From assembly GCA_011365025.1 (NCBI GenBank), contig RDOF01000039.1, positions 1 through 25,826 of the forward strand: a DNA stretch of 25,826 nt, read 5' to 3'. The stretch comes from Candidatus Thorarchaeota archaeon. GTDB lineage: Archaea > Asgardarchaeota > Thorarchaeia > Thorarchaeales > Thorarchaeaceae. The notes under the pieces were generated by a model. It did no database searches and was not told where the DNA came from. It saw only the letters and a list, made by a program, of their open reading frames with translations. A program made the translations under genes and the position numbers. Positions 1 through 6,428 of this stretch are shown in pieces (position 1 is the stretch's first letter; every line of letters starts with the position of its first letter).

Positions 1-696
1 GCTTACTCCAAAAAGAAGTGCGGTTTCTACATCTTGTCTTCTTTCGGATTCATCCTCCCGTACGCACTCATTCTCTTCTCTCTCCGATTCCGGCAGATTC
101 GCTATCAACCATCTTTCCGTGAAGAATCCCGTCACACCAGCAGCAATATTCAAAGACCCCATAATGAAAAAGACAATCGAGTATCGAAGCATAATGGGAT
201 TAATTCCAGGTAGAGCACTTGGGTCTAGAATGAAGCCTGCCAATAATGGGCCCAATACAGCGGTAAGTACTGCAATCGTTCTGGTATATCCATAGGACTT
301 AGTCATCTCATCTCCACGCTTCGAGTAATCAGCGATCAGTGTATCAATCGAGGTCATGGTAAAACCCGCCCCAATGCCCGTCATCGCATACAGAATGAAT
401 GTGAGAAACCAGCTTCCAGCGAAGGGGATTAGTAATAAGCAACTGCCACCGAAAACACCGCCGACCAGAATTGCAAACCCTCTGCCCCTTCTGTCACTGA
501 TCCATCCGGCAGGAAAGAGCGCCCCTGATTGCATGTATCCGGCTGCCGCCACCATAAGCCCGTAGAATGCCTCATCAAGAAGAAGAATATTCAGAACAAA
601 GAGCGGTAGCAGTATCTCTCTGAATGACATGACCATGCGTCTAAGTGCCACCAGCAATGACAGCCTTCCAATCTTGGATATCTTCTTGGCCATCAT
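1..696 (-). CDS. MFS transporter, N-terminal part (3' end outside window)
   Basis: Read on the reverse strand, an open frame starts at the ATG at 694-696 (a second ATG follows at 693) and runs off the window edge, giving 232 visible residues. It has several hydrophobic segments and the loop 2-3 motif GWISDRRGRG, typical of major facilitator transporters (motif A, G-x-x-x-D-R-x-G-R). The visible part covers about six membrane helices, then a charged, Glu/Arg-rich stretch (about residues 203-225) that fits the central cytoplasmic loop of a 12-helix MFS protein. The substrate cannot be told. The gene is divergent from the ATPase gene at 858. The frame stays open upstream to an ATG at 784-786, but that extension (TWLC..-type sequence) does not look like MFS sequence. 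Confidence is high for the family and moderate for the exact start. Confidence 0.85.
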   Translation of the reverse strand, partial: MMAKKISKIGRLSLLVALRRMVMSFREILLPLFVLNILLLDEAFYGLMVAAAGYMQSGALFPAGWISDRRGRGFAILVGGVFGGSCLLLIPFAGSWFLTFILYAMTGIGAGFTMTSIDTLIADYSKRGDEMTKSYGYTRTIAVLTAVLGPLLAGFILDPSALPGINPIMLRYSIVFFIMGSLNIAAGVTGFFTERWLIANLPESEREENECVREDESERRQDVETALLFGVS

Positions 697-842
697 TCCC
701 TGTGTGTGAACTTGAGCCCACTCCAATTTTCTGCTGCAACTCCAGTTTGGCTTAATCAAAAAAGCCGTCAAATAAGTGCTTGGCATGTGGCGAGCGTCAG
801 GCAACAAATTCATAACGGCTGACTCAGAACACTCAGATGGTT

Positions 843-847
843 AGGAG
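843..847 (+). promoter_or_regulatory. Ribosome binding site that favours the ATPase start at 858
   Basis: AGGAG lies 10 nt before the ATG at 858. The in-frame ATG at 837 has no such site and would place this AGGAG inside the gene. This favours 858 as the true start. Confidence 0.55.
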
Positions 848-857
848 CTATCTACCC

Positions 858-2465
858 ATGACACCACCAATCCCAGAACTTGAAGCTGATTTCGACCGTG
901 ATATGTACTTTGAGATTCTCAAGGAAGATCCTCCCTTCAAGAGGTATGTTTCAAGAGGAGACTTGCCTGATACAATCGACATTCCGGGGCCCCATGAAAA
1001 GGCCGACCGAGCAATTTTCAGAGCGATTCGCTTCACCATGAAGGATGGTACTCCTCGCTTGCAGCCGATACTGGGAGAGGCTGGAATGGGGAAGACCCAC
1101 CTCTATTGGGTCATCAAAGACCAAGAGAACTACTTCGCAGCTGGAAAATTCATTGCTGTCTATGTGCCATCACCGCCCTCGCCAGTTCGAGTGCCTTTGC
1201 ACTTCCATGCCTGCATTGTGGATGAAGCCGGAGATGCCCTTTTTGAGCAGGCAGTTGATATGCTGCTTGAAAAGTTTGGAGGCGTAAGAGGGTCTACCAG
1301 CGAGCTGTATGATTACAGCTATGCAGTTGAGCGTCTGCTGGTTGAGTATCCCGGAATCTCTTCAGACGTTATGAAGACGCTTCTTCGTTATCGTCTTGAC
1401 CCTGCCAATCGTGACCTGGCTAGAAGGTGGCTTCTTGGTGATGCTTTGAGTGAGAATGAAATAGAGAAACTAGGCATCCATACCGTTCTTGAAGAGGATG
1501 ATGTCACATTGGCAACAATAAAGCTTCTTGCGGAGGGGTCTATCTCGCCCATTGTTCTCTTTGTGGATGAAATGGAAGGGCCAATGAATACATATGGGGA
1601 TGAAGGCGAGCGTCACTTTCTTGAAGTATTGAAGCGGCTATATAATGAGAGTAGGAATATTGTGATTATTGCTTCAGCTCTGACCGACGTCTGGAGTCGG
1701 ATATACGAACTGGCGGACGGTCCCACGAGGTCTCGCATGGAGCGAGTTGTGAATCTTGAACCCTTCACTCGGGATGACGTCATCGAATTCGTTCAAAAAT
1801 CAATGGAAGAATACTGGACCGCTCAAAACATAGATGCGCCGCCTGATCTGTTGTTTCCACTCACACAATCAGATATTGACGAGGTATTTGAGAAATCAGA
1901 GGGCAATCCGCGAGAGGCGATAAAACTGGCTATATCCAAGGTTGACGACATTCTCCATGAGAAGAAGGAAGAGGAAATCATCATTCAAGAGGACTATGTG
2001 ATTAAACTGACACCAGCAGTTCTTGTAGGTGCACTCGTCACGGCACTCGTTGATGTAGGAAGCAAAATGGGGATTGATGTCGCACATGGGGCCTTTAGTG
2101 ATTCATCCAAGCAACCATCCACAATGTCTATCCTTACAAAAGGTGAGGCCAGGAAGGTTCTGGGCATTGACATCCCCAATGTTAAGGACTGGAATAGAAG
2201 CGGCGGAGTCGCTGCCTTCTATTCTGCCAAACGCTTGGACCAAGCTATTGATGCAAAGGACGCTGACGCGGCAATAATGGCTATTCCTGAGCCGACTAAG
2301 GGAACAAAGTTTGAAGCCGTGGTGAAGGAGCTTGGACCTGCTCTGCTAACTCTGAAATTCAATGAAGAAACGGCTACCGATTTCGTGAAGAGATCAACTG
2401 CTGGAAAGCTGAATCCTGACATAGAGTCAATTCTCTCAGAGTACCTGACCAACCTATTCGAATAG
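858..2465 (+). CDS. P-loop ATPase (AAA/DUF2791-like), function unknown
   Basis: The product is 535 residues from the ATG at 858 (542 from the alternative ATG at 837). A Walker A loop GEAGMGKTH is at about residues 73-81 (K79, T80). A Walker B strand IVLFVDEME is at about 232-240 (D237, E238). Next come a sensor-like IIASALTD segment and an Arg-rich DGPTRSRMERV stretch that could hold an arginine finger. The helical part before Walker B (RRWLLGDALSENEIEKLG) resembles the DUF2791/BrxC-BrxD-like and Orc1/Cdc6-like ATPases. The last 130 or so residues match nothing I recognise. There is no signal peptide or membrane helix, so it is probably cytoplasmic. The TPM gene begins 8 nt downstream and LemA follows, so the ATPase may serve this membrane pair. 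No BREX or replication partner is visible, so those roles are not claimed. Confidence 0.8.
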   Translation: MTPPIPELEADFDRDMYFEILKEDPPFKRYVSRGDLPDTIDIPGPHEKADRAIFRAIRFTMKDGTPRLQPILGEAGMGKTHLYWVIKDQENYFAAGKFIAVYVPSPPSPVRVPLHFHACIVDEAGDALFEQAVDMLLEKFGGVRGSTSELYDYSYAVERLLVEYPGISSDVMKTLLRYRLDPANRDLARRWLLGDALSENEIEKLGIHTVLEEDDVTLATIKLLAEGSISPIVLFVDEMEGPMNTYGDEGERHFLEVLKRLYNESRNIVIIASALTDVWSRIYELADGPTRSRMERVVNLEPFTRDDVIEFVQKSMEEYWTAQNIDAPPDLLFPLTQSDIDEVFEKSEGNPREAIKLAISKVDDILHEKKEEEIIIQEDYVIKLTPAVLVGALVTALVDVGSKMGIDVAHGAFSDSSKQPSTMSILTKGEARKVLGIDIPNVKDWNRSGGVAAFYSAKRLDQAIDAKDADAAIMAIPEPTKGTKFEAVVKELGPALLTLKFNEETATDFVKRSTAGKLNPDIESILSEYLTNLFE

Positions 2466-2473
2466 TTCATTCA

Positions 2474-3385
2474 ATGGGGATATTAGCAAAAATATCAAAA
2501 GGGGTAATGCACGCAACAGCGGAGATGACCGTCAGTTCGATATCAACCCGGAAGCTTTCGTTCGTTCTGATAGCATGTATAACTATTGCGAGTTTCGGGA
2601 ATTCCGTACACGCTATTCCGGAATACACTGGCTACATGGTTAATGATTGGGCCTATCTTCTAAGCTATGAGGATGATGCATACCTTGAGAGTCTGTGTAG
2701 GGATATCGAAGATGAGACTACCGTCGAGATATTCATCGTAACTACCGTCGATTTGGAAGGTGAGGACTTGGATCGGTATTCATACCTCCTTTTCAACGAC
2801 TGGGGCATTGGAAAAGAAGACGTTGACAATGGGCTACTCTTGGTTCTCTATTATGAGGATCTGAATGAAACTCACTTTGCAGATGAGTTCCGAGTGGAGA
2901 TTGGTCTAGGACTTGAAGGTGCAATTACAGACTCGGAGGCTGGCAGAATCACAAGGGATGAGATTGTTCCTTGGATTGAATACTATGACTTCGCCAACGC
3001 TTTCTACTATGGAATCCTTGCGTTCTATGATGAGTTTGCTGATGATCTAACCGTGCGAAGCGGCGCAGGAGATCTTGATGGCATAGCAGCTTTTCAGGCA
3101 TGGGGTTATGAGAATCCATGGTTCGCGGGTTTGCTCATTGGAGCTCTGTTATCAATTGCTTTCATGTGGCTCGAATTCTCTCTGAGAAGAGGGCTTCAAT
3201 GCATCTTCCCACTTGTATTGCTAGTCACTACTCTTCTCTTTGCCTGGTGGTGGGACGGCTCTCTTGCAATTCTTTTCTATGGCATTGTATTTGCCCTCGG
3301 AGGAACTGTCATAATTAGAGGCGGTTCCCGCATGAGAAGCGGCGGTGGTAGGTCAGTTGGAGGAGGATACATCCACTACGGATAG
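2474..3385 (+). CDS. TPM-domain membrane protein (YgcG/DUF477 family)
   Basis: The product is 303 residues. An N-terminal hydrophobic stretch (about 27-48) resembles a signal peptide or anchor. A TPM domain (about 55-200) follows, with typical elements: YVNDWA-like segment (GYMVNDWAYLL), an alternating strand TVEIFIVTTV, then the GIGKEDVDNGLLLVL segment and RVEIGLGLEGAITD (the family's V-E-x-G-x-G-L-E-G). About three membrane helices occupy residues 215-290, and the tail is Gly-rich (GGGRSVGGGY), as in YgcG-type proteins. TPM proteins are paired with LemA in many prokaryotes and are linked to membrane-protein upkeep; the exact reaction is not settled. LemA indeed follows 14 nt later. No clear ribosome site precedes 2474; in-frame ATGs at 2507 and 2525 are alternatives. 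The gene is 8 nt from the ATPase stop, so coupled translation is likely. Confidence 0.85.
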   Translation: MGILAKISKGVMHATAEMTVSSISTRKLSFVLIACITIASFGNSVHAIPEYTGYMVNDWAYLLSYEDDAYLESLCRDIEDETTVEIFIVTTVDLEGEDLDRYSYLLFNDWGIGKEDVDNGLLLVLYYEDLNETHFADEFRVEIGLGLEGAITDSEAGRITRDEIVPWIEYYDFANAFYYGILAFYDEFADDLTVRSGAGDLDGIAAFQAWGYENPWFAGLLIGALLSIAFMWLEFSLRRGLQCIFPLVLLVTTLLFAWWWDGSLAILFYGIVFALGGTVIIRGGSRMRSGGGRSVGGGYIHYG

Positions 3386-3399
3386 CTGGAGGAATAGAA

Positions 3400-3945
3400 A
3401 TGAGTTCAAATCAAAAGGGTTGCATTGCCATAGCTATTCTCCTGATTGTAGGAGTTGGTTTCGGAGCGACAGTAGTTTTGACATACAATAATCTGATGAC
3501 CACCAAGATTCAAGCTGAGCAGAAGTGGTATGACATTCAGGTGCAGTTCGAGAGAAAAATCGAATTGATACCACAGCTTGTGGCAGTTGTTGAGAATTAC
3601 ACTGCTTATGAAGCTGAAACATTGGCCACAATTACCGAACTAAGAACGCAATGGTTGAATCTGAATCAAAGTCCAAGTGAGCAGGCAAATGTGTCTTCGC
3701 AAATCACTCTGGAACTCAACTCTCTCTTCGTCGCAATTCAAGAGAACTACCCTACATTGTATGCCGACGTGCTGTATCAGGGTCTCTTTGATGAGATTAC
3801 TGGCACTGAAAATAGGATTACCCAAGCTAAACTGGATTACAATGAGGCAGTGACCGAGTACAACACTGCAATTGCATTATTCCCAGGCAATGTTGTGGCT
3901 GGGATGTTCAGTCTGCAGCCTATGCAGTTTTACGGGTCGTCTTGA
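3400..3945 (+). CDS. lemA: LemA family protein
   Basis: The product is 181 residues, the usual LemA length. One N-terminal membrane helix (about 8-29) is followed by the family's helical bundle: YNNLMTTKIQAEQKWYDIQVQFERKIELIPQLV corresponds to the conserved YN-x(2)-V-x(3)-A-W-x-D-I-x-V-Q-x(2)-R-R-x-L-I-P-N-L-V region. The C-terminal LDYNEAVTEYNTAIALFPGNVVAG segment matches the family's YN-x-x-V-x-x-YN-x(3)-x-FP-x-N-x-x-A. A strong ribosome site GGAGG (3388-3392) lies 7 nt before the ATG. LemA proteins are membrane-anchored with unknown biochemistry and commonly sit next to a TPM gene, as here. The last 16 nt overlap the end of the convergent signal peptidase gene. Confidence 0.93.
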   Translation: MSSNQKGCIAIAILLIVGVGFGATVVLTYNNLMTTKIQAEQKWYDIQVQFERKIELIPQLVAVVENYTAYEAETLATITELRTQWLNLNQSPSEQANVSSQITLELNSLFVAIQENYPTLYADVLYQGLFDEITGTENRITQAKLDYNEAVTEYNTAIALFPGNVVAGMFSLQPMQFYGSS

Positions 3946-4502
3946 GTTTCAGGGGATGACTTGGCTTCCGAGGTGTCCTGCTCCGACGAGTTCCTCTCAT
4001 ATAGCTCTGGCAAGATGATGATTGCGGCAAAGATTAGGATGATTGTTATCCACCCAGGAGGTGACCTGAGAAAGATACTCACATTCCCTACTAAGGGAAT
4101 CCGTAAAACCATTACTCCAATAATGTCATCTATTGTTCTGTACCCTGGGTCATTTGAGCCATTTGCGTCGCCACAGGTAAAGAAATGGTATTCTTCATCG
4201 ATGATGTCAATGGCGACAACCCTATGGACCACTGGCGCTTCGAGGTACCATGAAGCGTTATACACAACTATGTCTCCAACCTGTATTTGCTCCGCACTTC
4301 TTCCCTGCAGCACTAGGAGGTCCCCTGGTTGAAGCGAGGGCACCATTGAGTTACTCGTAACGACAACGAGCGGAGTAGATGTCGCCATTACCAATGTAAA
4401 CCCGACATATGCGCCGAGAGTCACCAAAACGACGATAAAGAGCGCAATTACTGTCTTTTCTGTTTCAGACCGTGTTTTCCATTGCTTTCGAAGAAATGCC
4501 AT
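3930..4502 (-). CDS. Type I signal peptidase, archaeal/ER type
   Basis: From the ATG at 4500-4502 the product is 190 residues. It has an N-terminal membrane helix (about 17-38), then SNSMVPSLQPGDLL with the nucleophile Ser52, the segment GDIVVYN, VVHRV with His93, and TCGDANGSNDPG with Asp112/Asp118. A second membrane helix is at 150-165 and the tail is charged. His in place of the bacterial Lys marks the archaeal/ER Sec11-type enzyme that cleaves signal peptides on the outer face of the membrane. The reading frame stays open to 4931, but that extension would overlap the divergent Fe-S gene and is not protease-like. A GAGG (4514-4517) precedes 4502 by 11 nt, supporting this start. It is a plausible processing enzyme for the secreted proteins of this genome. 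It converges with lemA and overlaps it by 16 nt. Confidence 0.92.
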   Translation of the reverse strand: MAFLRKQWKTRSETEKTVIALFIVVLVTLGAYVGFTLVMATSTPLVVVTSNSMVPSLQPGDLLVLQGRSAEQIQVGDIVVYNASWYLEAPVVHRVVAIDIIDEEYHFFTCGDANGSNDPGYRTIDDIIGVMVLRIPLVGNVSIFLRSPPGWITIILIFAAIIILPELYERNSSEQDTSEAKSSPETQDDP

Positions 4503-4534
4503 TTCGGGGGATTCCTCAGAACTGCGCTGTCCTA

Positions 4535-4590
4535 AGCATGCTAATAAAACTGACGTCAACGACCTTTTAGCCCTCAGCGGAACCTTAAAC
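4535..4590. promoter_or_regulatory. Divergent promoter region with two palindromes
   Basis: This sits in the 127-nt gap between the signal peptidase and the Fe-S gene. A TATA-like GTTTTATTAG (4541-4550, read on minus) lies about 40 nt before the peptidase start. TTAAAC (4585-4590, plus) lies about 40 nt before the Fe-S gene. Perfect palindromes AGCATGCT (4535-4542) and TGACGTCA (4551-4558) flank the minus-strand TATA-like site. Operator function is an inference. Confidence 0.35.
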
Positions 4591-4629
4591 AGGCATTGAT
4601 TTGCCGACTGGACTGAGAGGTCCAAATGG

Positions 4630-5766
4630 ATGAGCAGCCCGTGGGTTAAGGCATGGAAAAACACCCCAAGGATTGATTGCGGTCTCTGTGGAGCTGCCAA
4701 CTGTGCCAGCTTCGCTCGTTTGCTTATGGCTGGAGGCACTAAAATCGACCAATGCCCTATTCTAAGGCTACCCGAGTTTGCCAATATGCGGCTGCAACTT
4801 GAGCTGAATAGTGGAAGACCGGGCAGGATTGCAGGAAAACCTGCTCCTAAACTCCCCGAGGGCGGAATGCTTCTCTCTCGACCCTGTAGAGATAGCGATG
4901 AAAAAGTAATGGCGGAGTTTCGTGTCTTCAATGGAGTACCGGAAGGCGAATCTATTCACTTTGGGGCCTTTGATCCGCAGCTGCTTTGCAGTTTGTCCAA
5001 CTGCCTTTCAACCACTTTCGAGCTCATCAGATGCAGTCGCGATCTTGGTTATGGTCGAGCAGAAATCGATGACCTAAGTATCACTATTCTCCAAGATGGT
5101 CGCATCAATATGCGGCGCGTGAATAATCAGGAAAGAGTAATGGAGCTCTTTGGCGTTATTGAGAGGTCAATTCTTGGATCATTAATTTGCAATTGTTGCG
5201 GAAGTGATTTGCTCACAGTTCTTCTTGGTCTCGTTGATCCCATTGGTGTGGAGCGGCACCCAGTGTTAAAAGCAGGTTCAAGCTTCAGTCTTGTTCAGGA
5301 AATCATAGATAAAGGCCCTGCGAAATTGGACTCCAAGGGCATCCCTTCCGGTTGTCTACCTGCAGCTGAGGTAAACATCAGGAAGCGACATAACCAAATA
5401 TTAGGAATGATTCGTGATTTGAGAAATGGATCTTCGGTATTCATGACGGAGGAAGATGAGTCTTTTCCATGTGACTTTGTAGAGATGCTAAAGGCCTCCG
5501 ACAATCCTCGCCTGACTACTTCGTTGCTAGTCTGCCTTGGAACTGGGTATATTCAGCAGAACGCAATGAAAGGACTCGAGGCGCTTAGCGCAATCATCCA
5601 ACAGGCCTCGGATTCTGCACGGGATAGAATACAAGAATGGCTCCACTTAGTAATCTCAGGGGAAGATCTGCCAGTGCTTTCTGAGGAATGGGCCTCAGTA
5701 CTGGTAAATTCCTACGCACAGGTTATGAGGATTTATCGAGCAGTCCGCTTGTTTGTTTCAGACTAG
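4630..5766 (+). CDS. Fe-S cluster protein with CFeSP/RnfB-type N-terminal motif
   Basis: The product is 378 residues. The N-terminus DCGLCGAANCASFARLLMAG has cysteines 17, 20, 25 and 42 spaced CX2CX4CX16C with a final CP. This is the 4Fe-4S fold (Pfam FeS, PF04060) found in the corrinoid Fe-S protein gamma subunit of CO dehydrogenase/acetyl-CoA synthase, in RnfB and in related redox proteins. A second group, CNCC (residues 187-190), could hold another metal site. The segment INMRRVNNQERVMELFGVIE before it reads like a conserved core. The C-terminal 150 residues are mostly helical without known motifs. No membrane helix is seen. GAGAGG at 4615-4620 lies 9 nt before the ATG. No CODH/ACS, methyltransferase or Rnf gene is adjacent, so the partner is unknown; electron transfer or corrinoid handling is only suggested by the motif. 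Confidence 0.7.
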   Translation: MSSPWVKAWKNTPRIDCGLCGAANCASFARLLMAGGTKIDQCPILRLPEFANMRLQLELNSGRPGRIAGKPAPKLPEGGMLLSRPCRDSDEKVMAEFRVFNGVPEGESIHFGAFDPQLLCSLSNCLSTTFELIRCSRDLGYGRAEIDDLSITILQDGRINMRRVNNQERVMELFGVIERSILGSLICNCCGSDLLTVLLGLVDPIGVERHPVLKAGSSFSLVQEIIDKGPAKLDSKGIPSGCLPAAEVNIRKRHNQILGMIRDLRNGSSVFMTEEDESFPCDFVEMLKASDNPRLTTSLLVCLGTGYIQQNAMKGLEALSAIIQQASDSARDRIQEWLHLVISGEDLPVLSEEWASVLVNSYAQVMRIYRAVRLFVSD

Positions 5767-5775
5767 AGAATCATA

Positions 5776-6270
5776 CTAGTGAATCCATTTCTTTGTTGCT
5801 TGTTCTATAATGGCCCGAATTTGCCCTGCATCAAATCTCTTGTCCGGCTGCCATTCACGGACTTCACTCCACTTGTGCCTATCCGATTCTTTAGCGAAGA
5901 AGTCCTTCAAAATTTCGAGTTTCTTCTCTTCGGCTGCCGCAGCCCTCATTGCATCCTTTGCCGTTGGGTATCCAGTGGGAGGCATATTTGATGTTGAGAT
6001 TATATACCAGATTGAGATGTCCTCTTCTCCATCTGCGATCTTCACTGCGACAATCTCGGCAGGATACAGGTCCATGTCTTCTCGGAATACTATGGTTTCT
6101 CCAACTTGGACACGGCCTCGGTAGCTCTCCATCTCGCCTGACGCTGACTCATAGACTTCAACGAATTCAAATAAAGCCCGCTGTGCAGCCTTTCGCAGCA
6201 AATCCAATTCTGCCTCAACAATAATCCCTTCGGCTGATACATCCGAGGCCGAGTCAGTGTTGGCGGTCAT
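5776..6270 (-). CDS. Conserved-looking hypothetical protein, 164 aa
   Basis: I do not recognise this protein. From the ATG at 6268-6270 it has a short polar start, a helix (about 17-38), a beta-rich centre (RGRVQVGETIVFREDMDLYPAE, then a SIWYIIST strand), and a charged helical C-terminal half rich in Lys, Glu and Ala that ends WIH. There is no signal peptide, membrane helix or Cys. GGTG (6278-6281 on minus) lies 7 nt before the start, supporting a real gene. It converges with the Fe-S gene with a 9-nt gap and diverges from the MBL-rhodanese gene. The codon pattern and acidic/basic balance look like a soluble cytoplasmic protein. Confidence 0.65.
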   Translation of the reverse strand: MTANTDSASDVSAEGIIVEAELDLLRKAAQRALFEFVEVYESASGEMESYRGRVQVGETIVFREDMDLYPAEIVAVKIADGEEDISIWYIISTSNMPPTGYPTAKDAMRAAAAEEKKLEILKDFFAKESDRHKWSEVREWQPDKRFDAGQIRAIIEQATKKWIH

Positions 6271-6372
6271 GATGATGCACCATACTTGGAAGTCCCAATT
6301 TCATCTTAACTGTTGTTATGCAGCATTGCGTTGCTCGAATTAGCACGGTGATTCAAAGTGAGTTTTCACGAA

Positions 6373-6423
6373 TACACCTCACATCTTAAAAGCTCGCTCG
6401 AACCTAAAGGTACACCTCGGTGA
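6373..6423 (+). promoter_or_regulatory. Promoter and ribosome site of the MBL-rhodanese gene with flanking 8-nt repeat
   Basis: A TATA-like CTTAAAAG (6385-6392) lies about 40 nt before the ATG at 6429. The 8-mer TACACCTC occurs on both sides of it (6373-6380 and 6411-6418), 38 nt apart. GGTGA (6419-6423) is a good archaeal ribosome site 5 nt before 6429 and argues against the in-frame GTG at 6420, which would overlap it. Confidence 0.45.
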
Positions 6424-6428
6424 ATCTC

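Noticed and set aside
858..2465. Part of a BREX or other defence system
   Set aside because: The ATPase shares some look with DUF2791, but no methyltransferase, nuclease, PglZ or other defence gene is adjacent.
3961..4332. 123-residue frame on plus
   Set aside because: Lies antisense inside the signal peptidase gene, whose motifs are unmistakable; its own sequence has no domain and mirrors the codons of the real gene.
4503..4931. N-terminal extension of the signal peptidase frame
   Set aside because: Would overlap the divergent Fe-S gene and reads as low-quality sequence (many Ser, Leu, Arg); a GAGG supports the ATG at 4502.
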